A DNA stretch of 64,000 nt from Heterodera schachtii (lineage: Eukaryota; Nematoda; Chromadorea; Rhabditida; Heteroderidae). Shown one piece after another: positions 52,501 to 63,460 of the stretch. Every line of letters begins with the position of its first letter. Position 1 is the stretch's first letter. Position numbers and translations under genes: made by a program. Under the pieces are notes generated by a model. The model saw only the letters and a list, made by a program, of their open reading frames with translations. It was not told the DNA's origin and ran no database searches. The stretch lies in contig SIJG01000018.1 of NCBI GenBank assembly GCA_023374025.1, positions 1,598,175 to 1,662,174 on the forward strand, read 5' to 3'.

Positions 52501-55500
52501 CTCAGATTGATTTGGTCTCCGTAATTCAGCAAACTTTTCAATCGAATCGAAAAGTTGTGCAGAAAGCCTTTTTGGTCTCCATACTTAAAATAAAATTATA
52601 TTTATTTAATTTTTCAAAAACATTTCTCAATTATTTGTGTACTTACGACTTTCATTTCTTTCCAAATTGGCCTCCCCAACAGTTTGACATTTCCTTCAAT
52701 CTTTTTAAAAATAAAAATATTAATGCAAATTAAACAACAATTATTTGTATGTAATTTAAAAAACTGATCATTGAACAAAGAATAGGGCGAACTTGGCACC
52801 AGGAAAAATTATCAAAAAAATAATTAGATATTTTTAAAATAATTTAAAATTGTGATCCTAATTATTGATTTAAACAGATCAAATTTTTAAAAATAAATGA
52901 AATATTCAATATTTCCGAACATAATTTCTCTATTTTTCTCACATAAAATGTTACTTATTTCTAGGGCTATATTTTAACTATTTTTTTAGTGAGCTCATTA
53001 TGATCTGAAACGTACGAAAAATATTTTTTTTCGGTTGTTGCGAATCTAGTTTTCGAGTTATTAGCAACTAATTTCTAGTTTTTTTAGCACTTAAAACCTA
53101 AAAAATTTTTAAAAAACTATTTAAAGCTATTTTGGCGTTTTGCCCAAAATTTTTTAACAAAAATGCGATAAAAAGGAAAAATACACCCTTAAGAATTGAC
53201 CCCAAAAGTTTCTGAAAATACAGCCCAAAGAAATGAAAAGTTTTATTATTTTTAAGAAAATTTAGATTTAAAAAATATTTATCTCAATACTAATTTGGTT
53301 TAATTCTGTTGCTTTTTAGATAAAATTTTACGATTTTACACCCCTAATTTTGAAAGTTTTTAGCAACTATTTTCCAATTTTTAGCACCTATTTTTGGGTT
53401 TCTTAGAACCTAAAAACTAAATATTTTGGCACTTTTTAGCAACTGTAAATTAAGCCCTACTTATTTCCTCTAAAAATTAATATTAATTTTATGTTCGAAC
53501 TTTTTTGAAGAGAAAAAGGAATACGTAAAGTTTTAATTTAATTTTAATTTGCGGATCAGATTGTTGCGAGATTGAAAAAACACATTTTTTTTTTCTAAAA
53601 GTTGGTTTTATACTCCACCTTGGCCTTAGCCGATCTTTAGGGGAGCCTTTGCATTTTCCAACTCAAAACCCGGCCAAAATGCTGGGTACGGGTTCCGGGT
53701 TTTTCTGAGTCTGCAAAATTGCCGAACCCGGTAAAACTCCGTTTCTTATTTCTCACCCTGAAGAAATTTGTTGCCCAAACAGGCAATGTGCTGATGTATT
53801 CCAATGGCTCCTCCTCATCCCCATTAATTATCACAGAAAAACTGTCGCTTAGCACTTCGATGTGAAATTCGGCTGCTTTGCTAATATTTTCATTTTTGTA
53901 ACTTTTCGTTTCCTTCCCATCGCAACTGTTTTCGTTTCCCGGAAGTTTTTTCTAAAAATTGCCTTTTTAAAAATATATAAACATTTTATTTTTTCTCACA
54001 TAACAGTTCCAAAAAATGACGTCGATTTGCTTATCCTTCGGCTTCACATTCATTCCCATTATCGTGGCACCGACTGAAAATAAAAAAAGTTTAAAAAAAT
54101 GTATTTATATTCCAATAATTGCATATTCATCGTGACAATAAATAAATATGTATAAGGAAACGGTAGAACGATGGGAAGAGAGTCCCCCATTTTGCCGCCT
54201 TTTTAGTCAGTCGGTCCTCGTCCTCCTTATTTTTTTGTATGAATTACTTTAAAAAACATAAATAAAAAAAAATACTTTACAAAATGAAAAGGATGTCTTT
54301 ATGATTAGGAAGGCTCTCAGTCTTCTCTCTGATGGCTAATTGCTTTATTAATCCATTATTAATTGCTTAGCTTTTCAATGTTTTGGCTTGCCTTTTTCAC
54401 TGTGTTCGGGTGAGTCGTGCAGAAGTGAAATGTTAAAATCATTTTCCGGTGGGTCGAAAAATTCGACATGGAAAGTGGCCCAGGAATCCTTATTTACATC
54501 AGGCTCAGAGTGGAAGAAAGGGAGGGCAAAAGACGGCGATTTCTGAGTTAAAAAATGATTGAAATTTATTGTTGAAAAGAAAAAGCAGGGCAATTTTCTC
54601 ACATAATTAACTTCGATAGTCGTAAAATCCATCACAAATGGCTGGTGAAGCAGAAGAAATTGGCCGTCCAACTGAATGAAACACACGCATTTGAGCCCGC
54701 CTCGGGCAAAAAAAGGGACAACTGAGCACTGGCCGCCAACTGGGCGCCGGCCCAGTTTATGGGTATAACTCCGTTTATTGTTGTATAAAATTTCATTCAA
54801 AATTAGACCAAAGACTCAAAAAGCTGCTTTTCCTAGGGTTTTTGACTTAATTTTATAAAACAGCTATTAAGGGAGATATATTCCAAAAACCGGGCCGGCA
54901 CCCAGTTGGCCAGTGCTCAGTTGTCCCCCGCTTGGCCCGACAATCCCAAAATCCCGGGATCTGATTTGCATTCAAAATTTGTTTGTTCTTTTGTTTGTTT
55001 TACCCTGTATTTGTAATTTTGAGATCTGTTCAAATAGTCGCCCTTCCACCATTCCGTCGGGAAGAATTCTCTGTCATCCAAGAGAATGCCGTTTATTTGG
55101 ATGCCGTAACTGTAGTTGGTAAATGCAAAGACAAATTCCATTTGACGGCTTTCATTGCTTTTGCTCAAAACAAACTGCTTCACTTTCTCCGAATTTTTCT
55201 TAAAAATAAATAATATTATTTTGAACAATTGAATTGTTCTCAATTCGGTTACCCCTTCCAAATTGATAATTATGAATTCGGTGTTTAACAAAAAGTAAAA
55301 TGAAGTGACAAATGTTTGGGTTTGATTATCTGCAAATTTTATTATTTGTTTATTTTTATTTTTAAATTTATTTTGGTTTTATTTTAATTTATTTTAATTA
55401 TATGTAAATATTTGAAATTATTTGCCTTCTTCCAACACTTGAAATGTAATTTCCTCAATGTATTCGTCAGTCAGCAGATGGATAAGCATTAGCTGCTCTC

Positions 55501-57551
55501 TTTCCAGATTGATTGGTTGTGTTACAGAATGCCCTGTCAGATTACAGTATCCTTTTGCTGGCCCTTGCGTTACTCGGACTTTGCCCTTTTCGTCAGTAAA
55601 AACGCTGCTGGTGAGTTCCGTATCGGTTGGCCGGACAAACTTTTGAAAATTTGGAATTTTTGTTTTATCATGAAAATTTAAAGTTGGGTTTATTTTTAAT
55701 TTCTCCAGGTCATAACTTTTTTTTTTGAAACATAATGAATTTTTTCGAAATTTTGCAGGATAATGGAAAACATTTAAGGTTATCGAAAAATATCAAGATT
55801 TTAAGAGTGGTTAATTTTGGGAGAAGTTATGTATTTGAAATTTTCCATTTGATGGATTTTGAGGCGCAATGGTAGTCGTCCCAGGAAACTCATCAATGGG
55901 GGGCAATTCATCCACTGATAACTCATCCACAAATAACTCATCCACATTTTTCTCGGATAAAAATTAAAATTAATGGATGCAAAATACCGATGCAAAAATA
56001 AAATAAAATTTATGAAAATATTTTGCATCCATTTTATTTTATTTTTATGCCGAGAAAAAGGTGGATATCTGTGGATGAGTTGCCTGTGGATGAGGTGCCT
56101 ATGGATGACCTGCCCTGACCCCGTTTTTGACTAACGTCCCAGTACCGTCCGAACCAACTCATTAATGCTGTCACGGATTAATTAGCTACTGTAATTTTAC
56201 CATAACCAATTTGAAAAATATTCCGACCAAACCAACCCATGCCTCCAATGTGCATTCGCAGGACCGGCTGACGTACAGCTCCATTTGCTCGTCCCCCTCC
56301 CATGGCAAAATGTCCATGCCCAATGTCCAAAATCCGACGAAGTCCTTCAGCAGCAATGCGCTACCATTTGTTACTTCCATAAAACTATCGAATTTTCCGT
56401 CTTCTTCATCAAAATGAAAAGGTTCGCCTTGAAAATTTTAGTAAAAATTTAGGGTGCTTAGCAAATCCCAAAAACATTTGTTGTTTACCCCCATCAATGG
56501 TCAAATAAGTCGAAATGGCATTTTTGGTGCCGAAATGAATGGCGAATTGGCGGTGAATAGTCAGTATTTTATAGCTGAAAAAAGACATTTAAATACTGAT
56601 CACTACGAAATGAATCATATACTTCCAGGAATTGGGTTTTGGTGATTTTCCTAATATTAATAAAGTTGGTAATTTTTCACGGCGGTCCTTATTGAAGCAA
56701 AGGGCACTTTTGGCTTTCATTATTTGAATTCGAAAGTTTCGGGTGCTCTTTCATTTATTTCGGCCTAATTTAGCACAGTCGGATGGATCACTTTATTTAT
56801 TTAAATCTTCAACAAAATATTGATCAAGAGAAAAGAGTTAAAGCCGAATTTGTTGGCCCACCCATTGCCATTTATTTTCACCTCTGGTCGATCAACGAAC
56901 TGTCCAATATCATTTGGAGTTCGCCCTCTCCGTCCCGAATTGCTTCGATGGAAATGCCATGCCAAACCGAACTTTTGTACTTTGTGATGCTTCTTTCTCT
57001 TTCCTTCACAATATCATCACACCTTTTCAGGATGTAATTCTTAATTGTGTAAAATCTCTTCCCTAATTATAATTATTTTTTGCATTTTCACACATTGTAA
57101 TCGATGTCAATGTTGAACAGTTTGGAATTGATTGACGATTCTCTCATGAAGTGATTATTTTCCAGCTTCCGTGTGGCCAATAAGCTCGGGTAGCAAATGA
57201 TCAGTCTGTTTTTCATGAATTTATTTTAATTTTACAAAATCCTTCCTCAAATTTAACCCATTTTTGCATTCGCCGCCACTCGGCGGGAATTGGAATTCGA
57301 ATCCGAATGACTTCTCCTCCTGGTACGGAAAGCATTGGTCCAAAACAGTCACCGGAATTTTGAACACATCTTTTCCAACGCCGGTAAGACGGGTTCTAAA
57401 AATGGAAAAATAAATTAAATTTTCTAAAAAATTATCTTGAAATACAGTAATCTTATATACAGTACTACACTTACGATTCCGTCTTCTTTTGCGAATGGGC
57501 ACCAAAGAATTGAGCTAACAAAATGAACAACGAAAATGAATAAAATTTCAT
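49598..57551 (-). CDS. Secreted multi-domain galectin-like protein, 22 exons
   Basis: I joined 22 minus-strand exons whose phases agree throughout: 57551-57475, 57395-57258, 57205-57094, 57039-56882, 56574-56489, 56427-56201, 55639-55426, 55329-55253, 55198-55004, 54671-54603, 54542-54401, 54073-54000, 53951-53757, 52700-52647, 52583-52415, 52348-52254, 51977-51780, 51147-51049, 50760-50622, 50548-50481, 50107-49919, 49750-49598. The product is 975 residues. Residues 1-20 form a signal peptide (MKFYSFSLFILLAQ start, cut near AHS/QKK). Galectin-like features are clearest at about 606-780: a YGDQINL strand, NITLLHE, NQFVCRN, EWEEL, FGQEFTMKI and PPWAIDTIR, matching the family's strand order. 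The usual HxNPR sugar contacts are not intact, so lectin activity is uncertain. Four modules use one cassette: an exon ending in phase 1 (214, 142, 169, 139 nt), a short exon (77, 74, 95, 68), a 63-66-codon exon (195, 195, 198, 189) and a variable last exon. The N-terminal 330 residues are more diverged. Exon 7 needs a GC donor; otherwise it ends at a TAA at 55418-55420. Export suggests extracellular or effector use (inference). Confidence 0.82.
51591..51618 (+). repeat. GC-rich hairpin motif copy with GAAA loop
   Basis: CCGGAGGTGCC GAAA GGCGTTGCCGG with flanking GGGTC and GGGAATTATTTTGGAATTTG. Lies in the 632-nt intron between exons 17 and 18 of the galectin-like gene. Confidence 0.6.
52962..53459. 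mobile_element. hAT-like element in an intron of the galectin-like gene
   Basis: Perfect 8-bp duplication CTTATTTC at 52954-52961 and 53460-53467. Ends TAGGGCT and AGCCCTA. The interior repeats TTAGCAACT / TTAGCACCT words. It sits inside the 1.06-kb intron between exons 13 and 14 and accounts for about half of it. Confidence 0.8.
54715..54927. mobile_element. Small MITE in a galectin-gene intron
   Basis: Terminal inverted repeats of about 37 bp: GGGACAACTGAGCACTGGCC at the left, with its complement at the right end, and an inner GGCGCCGGCCC/GGGCCGGCACC pair. Lies in the intron between exons 9 and 10. No clear target duplication. Confidence 0.75.
55890..56118. mobile_element. Foldback element with ACTCATCCAC tandem ends
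   Basis: Left end has three ACTCATCCAC-type units, right end has their complements (GTGGATGAGT), followed inward by TTTTTCTCGG/CCGAGAAAAA and ATGGATGCAAAATA/TATTTTGCATCCAT inverted pairs. Located in the 561-nt intron between exons 6 and 7. Confidence 0.7.
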
Positions 57552-57814
57552 TTTACTTCAAAATGGAGATTTGTAATCCCAAATGATTTTCTGCTAAACA
57601 ATTTATTTTTGTTTTAAAATATTTTTTACAAATTCCGCTAATAAATTTGTGTAAATGAATCGCTAAACGATGGAATGAATGCCCACCGCCAGCCCAAATG
57701 AATGGAATAAAATGATCCTATCACCAACCACAACACACTTTTCCATTCATAATGATGTGTTTGGGTTGGGATTGGAAATGGAAATGGAAATGAAGTGATG
57801 CGATGACTCATCAT

Positions 57815-59059
57815 TAGGGCCTGTAATTATATGGAAATCCATATTTTTTTCCTGGACTATGGGAGGCCTGAAACGCACGAAAAACATGTTTTTAGCTTAG
57901 TTTGAAGCCTCTAGGACGTATTTCTATATCCATATTTTCCATATTTTTCAATATTTGGCAATTTATGTCCATATTTCCATATTTTTCCATATTTTGGCAT
58001 TTATGTCCATATTTTATGCCCATATTTTGGCATTTTTCCAAAAAACCTCTAATAGAACGGCCCCCAACAGATAAATTTGCCTTTTTGACCTCAAAAAACG
58101 GAAAATTTTTCAAAAAATCAGTTTTACAAAATTTTTCCAGAGAATATTGGAAAAATTTAAATTTTCTTAAAAATTGTTATTTTTGGTCTCAAAAATAAGC
58201 AGAAAAAGCTAAATTTCGCTTTTTGGGTTGATTTTTCGCTAAAAATGATTAATTTTTTAGTAGAGATCGGCCTGGACCTGGATCCAGGCCTGGATTTTTC
58301 CTGGATCCAGGTCCAGGTCCAGGCCATTTTTCGGAAACCTGGATTTTTCCTGGACCTGGATTTTCCTGGATTTTTGTCCAGGAAATCCAGGTCCAGGTCA
58401 ATTGTGAAAAAAAATCCAGGTCCAGGTCCAGGCAAAACAGGAAAAAACCTGGATTTTCCTGGACAAAATTTTAGAATTTATTATTTCAAGTGACCGATAT
58501 TTTTTCAAGTTTTCAAAAAATGATTAAATATATTTAAAAACAAATTATTATTGTAAATTAGATATTTTTAAATGTTCCCAAGCAATTTATTGATTTTTTC
58601 AAACATTTTTTTGATTTTTAAAATGAATTTCAAAAAATCCAGGTCCAGGCCTGGATCCAGGTCTCGAGGAGCCTGGATTTTTCCTGGACCTGGATTTTCC
58701 TGGATTTTTGTCCAGGAAATCCAGGTCCAGGTCCAACATGGAATCCAGGTCCAGGTCCAGGTCCAGGCTTTTTTCAAAATACCGATCTCTAATTTTTAGC
58801 TTTATCATGTTTTTTTCATCTAAAATGATTTTAATACCATATTTAACCATTTTTGAAGATTTTACTACATATATATTTAACAAATTTGAAGAAATATTGA
58901 CAAATTATACCATCAATTTGGAAAAATTTATGTCCATATTTTGCAATTTTATGTCCATATTTTGAGATTTTTGCTATTTTATGTCCATATTTCGCGATTT
59001 GTTGTCCATATTTTATGGCCATATTTTGCGATTTTATGTCCATATAATTACAGGCCCTA
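57815..59059. mobile_element. hAT-like element with TCCATATT word arrays, hosting a nested element
   Basis: Ends TAGGGCCTGTAATTATATGG and CCATATAATTACAGGCCCTA are perfect inverted repeats, flanked by CTCATCAT (57807-57814 and 59060-59067). Arrays of a TATGTCCATATTT word occupy 57930-58030 and 58925-59045. Another element is inserted at 58261-58791. Confidence 0.88.
58261..58791. mobile_element. Nested hAT-like element with CCAGGT word arrays
   Basis: Ends TAGAGATCGG and CCGATCTCTA; flanks TTTTTTAG (58253-58260) and ATTTTTAG (58792-58799) match 7 of 8. Two arrays of CCAGGTCCAGG words in inverted orientation (58268-58465 and 58638-58768) surround an AT-rich core. The open frames rich in SRSRS or DLDLD here are translation of the arrays, not genes. 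Confidence 0.75.
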
Positions 59060-59067
59060 CTCATCAT

Positions 59068-59674
59068 TAGGGATTCTTTTTTTAGGCACAAAAAATCGCG
59101 AAATAGGCACCTAAAATAGGCAAAAAAAAATCGCAAAATAGGCATTAAATAGGCACAAAAATCCTCAAATAGGCACTAAAATAGGCAAAAAAAAATTTTT
59201 TATTAACGCTTTTTAGGTATTAAAACAAGTAAAAATTAATTTAAAAAATTATTTTGCTTATATTTCAATTGTTTTAAATTTGTTTTCGATAAAAATAATT
59301 TTTTAAACCAAAATTTAATGAAGAAAAAATAATTAATTTTTGCGGAAGAATTTTTGTGAAAATTTTTTTTTCAATTCTTAGGTGTATATTTTCTGAAATT
59401 TTTCAGGTCGATTCTTAGGGGTATATTTTTCATTTTTATTGCATTTTTGGTAAGGATTTTTCCCAAAATCCTGAAAAAGTCGTCAAAAATGGCGAAATAG
59501 GCACAAAAATAGGCAAATAGGCATTAAGCACAAAAAGTCCAAAATAGGCAAAAATAGGCATTATAAAAGTCATCATAGACACCCCAAACAAAGCGGAAAA
59601 CGCTTTTTTCGTGCTTATCTGTGCGTATTAAGTGCGCAAAAATTTTAGGCATTTGCCTAAAAAAAGAATCCCTA
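59068..59674. mobile_element. hAT-like element with AATAGGCA word arrays
   Basis: Ends TAGGGATTCTTTTTTTAGGC and GCCTAAAAAAAGAATCCCTA are perfect inverted repeats. It shares its left target copy with the neighbouring element and has CTCATCAT again at 59675-59682. AATAGGCA words are arrayed near both ends. Confidence 0.88.
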
Positions 59675-59700
59675 CTCATCATTTATTTATTTATTTTTTG

Positions 59701-59902
59701 TTAAAATATATATTTACTTCTTTTTATTTTGTATCTGTTAATGAATTGTAGTACGAAATTAGATAAAGTAAAAATATCGGAATTTGAATATTTTGACGAC
59801 AAAAGGAATCGAAAGGCCTTCAAGAATCCCGACTCCTCAATAAGGCGAAAAATGTCGAAAATGAGTCCAACGGGCATTTGAACCATGCAAATCCTGGAAA
59901 TT
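59701..59902 (-). pseudogene. Coding-like terminal exon of an unrecognised, possibly eroding gene
   Basis: Minus-strand frame opens after an acceptor (TTTCCAG) and reads about 65 residues including GLIFDIFRLIEESGFLKAF before a stop. It looks protein-like rather than random AT-rich translation. Coding-like pieces in different frames also occur upstream on the same strand at about 60120-60240 (SQPTWSATDD), 60350-60460 (GFLGLGIPIERVENYTTRF) and 60720-60900. I could not join them in phase, so the gene is either broken or has exons I missed. Confidence 0.35.
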
Positions 59903-60295
59903 CAAAAAAAAAAAAAATGGACGCATTAAGGAAATATGTTAAATTTTCCAACATGACGCAGTGAGACATTTGCGAACAATTTCGAGAAAAAATAAAAAAT
60001 ATTCTTAAAAAATAAATTTTCTTTTATAAAAACTTGAATGGAGACTGCAAAACTAATTAAATTTTATTTTTGTTTTTTAGTTTGGGTTTTTGAATGCCTC
60101 ACTATTTTGTTCTTACTTCTAAAAAGTGAGATGCTGGTCTCTTAAGTGATTAAAGTAGAGTTGGTCCCCACCCCGATTCGGGGAATTATGAATGTCATCT
60201 GTTGCACTCCAAGTCGGCTGAGAGTCTTTTTTTATTTCTAGAAAAAAACATATTTTTTCGATGCAATAAAATTTTTTTCCTGACGAGGAGTTTAC

Positions 60296-60312
60296 CCCCC
60301 CCCCCCCCCCCG
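60296..60312. repeat. Poly-C run
   Basis: About 17 consecutive C residues, unusual in this AT-rich DNA; also a likely site of assembly length error. Confidence 0.85.
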
Positions 60313-60918
60313 ACATTTTCTAAATTTCTCCAGCCATACCGACAAATCTTGTCGTGTAATTTTCTACTCGTTCAATCGGAATTCCGAGACCCAGAAAGCC
60401 GGGAATTGTCGGAAATTGGAATTACGACAGCTGCTGGTGTCTGCATTTATATGTTTTTGAACTGTTTAATCTTTATGCGGCCAAAAAGACCACTTCGTGT
60501 TGAGAGGTTGGAAGGAATGTGAGAGTGAAAGAAAGAATACTTGTGAGAAATTGGAAGAGAAGCAGAGTGATGAAAAGTTGGAGGCTATTTTGTGTGAGAT
60601 TGGGAGGAATGTGAGAATGAGTGGAAATAGTGTGGGATCTCTTCACTTTGTCTCTTCTCCATTGCATCCCATCGAAAATAAAATTTCAACTTTTCTTCAC
60701 TGTATTTATTTGCTTCTTCGTTAATTTCAATGGTGGTCCGTTCGGCTGATGCCGTTTCCCGCTGCCATTGTGTCCTCACTTCTGGGAGTGACCGATGAGG
60801 CGGGAACAGCAGGGCGAGTGCCCAGTGACCCGGCCTGGGCATTGCATTCACATTGTCTGTGGCGGTTGCATTCGGTCGGAGTCGGCCCGGACGGGCCACC
60901 AAATTTTTGTTTTTTTAA

Positions 60919-61000
60919 CTAGAGTTGTACGGGACCGGGAATTTTGGGCAAAACCGGGACCGGGACTTGAAAAACCGGGACTTTTTGGCAGGGAAAAGCG
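60919..61000. mobile_element. Truncated hAT-like element end with ACCGGGA words
   Basis: Starts TAGAGTTGTACGGGACCGGG and continues with ACCGGGAC words. No matching right end seen. Confidence 0.35.
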
Positions 61001-61144
61001 GGGAAAAAACGGTTGTATTGGCTGCGTTCCGTTCCAAAATTATAAACTCAAGTATTTTTTTGCCACTTCATCTATTTCCCGTGAACGAATCGAGTTTATA
61101 TTTTTACCAAGCATACCTCCCCCATAAACATTAAGAGACCACAC

Positions 61145-61640
61145 AAAAAATCGGAAAGTGTAGAGGAAAAATTTTTTTTATGAATTTTTTTCCGAAAGTG
61201 GTCCCAAATCAGGCGTTCCAAAATTATAAACTCAAAACTTTGAAGACATGTAACTTTTTCTATAGGGTAAGAAAAAATCTGAAAAAATTCATGTTAGCAT
61301 ATCTTTTCATGCTGATCAAAAAAGTCCTTTGCTCCACCGTGATCAGACCACTCCTTCGGGGTGATCTGAAAAACTCAAAATGGCTTGAAAGCGGGGTAAA
61401 TTTGGGAAAAAATTCCTAGGGGGCTGGAAAAAAATTTCGTGGAAGATGAATATGGCGGACAGAAAGAGCACAAAATTTGCTACAAAATGTAAAAAACCGC
61501 ATGTCTCTACGCCTTCTGTACGCTGAGACTCCGGACGATTAATTTCCAAGTGATCAAAACTACTGTAAAATGCACTGTTTTCTTAAGAATTTACAGTACT
61601 TTTTTGCTGTTCGAAATTAAACATGTAAATTCTCAGAGTT
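61145..61640 (+). repeat. Half-copy of the palindromic MITE family
   Basis: Corresponds to one arm of 6115-7262: TGATCAAAAAAGTC, the GATCAGACCACTCCTTC block, GGTGATCTG and CCTAGGGGGCTGG all appear in the same order. It lacks the CAGTCAGGTG terminus. Confidence 0.55.
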
Positions 61641-61659
61641 CAGAAGTCGCAGCGACATG

Positions 61660-61905
61660 CGGTATTTTCGTTGTGACTACTTTTTTTGAATCGAATGTTT
61701 TTTGGCTTCGTTTTTTGGGTGGCGTCCCCAAGCGAAGCAATTCCATTGATTTTCGTTGTTCCCTCCCGGCGGAGTTTGGCAGAGAATGGGCTGCAATTGC
61801 GCACCATTCATTCTCTCCAATTGCGCATCATTCTTCATTTGCTTTCACATCGATTCTTTACATCCATAGTTTTTTATTTTACATTTTTAAGTTTATTTAT
61901 TTCAG
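61660..61905 (-). repeat. Interspersed repeat R, copy 4, inverted
   Basis: Reverse complement of the copy 3 core; continuous with arm B of the inverted duplication. Confidence 0.7.
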
Positions 61906-63460
61906 CAAATAAATTTTGGGGTTAAATGTATTTTTTAAATCAGATTTTTGGCAGTTTTAACAAAACTAAATTGGTTTAACGCCGTATTGAGTGCAAAAAT
62001 GGTCGATTTTTTCGGTTTAAAAAATTATAACTGACTTAAGAATAAAATTGTTGAAACAGGTCAACTGAGATTTCGATTAACCAAGTTGTTAGGGGTTTTG
62101 CCCGGTTTACTATTTAATTAACATATTTTGATCAAAGCCATTTATATTTTCCCATGCGGTATATATATACATATATAACCAACGGACTCCCATTTTTGTA
62201 AAAAGCGGTGAAAATACGTAGTTCGAATTGGAGAAATACAAATTTAGGGAACAATTATTTTATCTCTAGACTTTTCATACATTTTCTTTTTAAAATGTCG
62301 AAAATCATAAATAATTAAATGTTCATTTATTGATTTCTTTGAAAGCCCATAATTTATGAATTAACTGAAAATCTCGCTTTTTTAAACCAATTTAGCTAAT
62401 TTCTAAAAAAAAATCAAAAAGAATTAAATATATCATTAACAAGAATTAGCTAATAGCTCATTGCACGAAGAAGTACACAACCAATTCATTTAAATCGAGA
62501 ATAAACATAAAAAATAACAAAAAAATTAATAAAGAAGTGTGCAAAATTAAAAAAATACACTCAAATAAATTTAGTTTTTTAAAAAATAAGAAAAATATTA
62601 AAAATTTTTTATGAGAATGGGATCTGAATAATGTTGTAAATATTTCCAAGAATTTCTATTAGACAATGAGTTTTTAATTATGAAATACCAAGTCTTAAAT
62701 AACTATGAAAAAAAATACAGAACCGATTTAGATGCTTTTTAAGGGATATAATATTAAAATTGAAAATTTAAATGTTTGAGAAACTTTCCTAAATAAACTC
62801 AATAAAGTCATTGAAAACAAATTAAAAAAGTGAAAAATTTTAATAATTATTATTTTATTTTATGTAATTATGAATTGCAAGAGACACAAAGAAATTTATA
62901 AATCCAAAAGGAAAATAAACTATAAATACAATTGTTTTTGTTTATGACTGCATATTTTAGGGAATATGTAACATCCTAAAAAATGGCATTAAATGGTACA
63001 GCCGATATAAAATCTTCAAAAAGTAAATTATAATTATTATCAAATTTGAAAAATTAACTGTGTAAAAATCATGCTAAATTATTTTAAAATATTTTTAAAT
63101 CAAAGAAGAATAAACACTAAAAACAAATTATGCCATTTAGTAAAATATTATGAGAATAAACTTATTTAATAATCGCAAATAAACCTTTCGACAAACAAAA
63201 TCTCTCAACTAATTAAATTAATTATCATCATTAATTTTAAATTTTGTTCATTGAAAAATTGCAATCATTTAATTTAATTCAAATAGTTAATGATACATAT
63301 ACATAGTTTTATATATTAAAAATAAACTGTGCATAAACCTGCTCGAAATACTATTACTTTATATAATTAAAAAGGACAAACTTGGCCATTGATTGGAATC
63401 TTGGACCAAAATGTTGGGCACCTTATGGATTAGAGCTCGAGATATTAATATGAGTTAAAA
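61660..63460 (-). repeat. Arm B of the large inverted duplication
   Basis: Inverted partner of arm A. It has the empty target CGTTAAAC (minus strand of 61974-61981) where arm A carries the GCGGGGG element, and contains extra DNA (62409-62950) that is tandemly duplicated at 63478. Confidence 0.8.

Noticed and set aside
58157..58883. Arg/Ser-rich and Asp/Leu-rich open frames
   Set aside because: They are translations of CCAGGT word arrays in a nested element.
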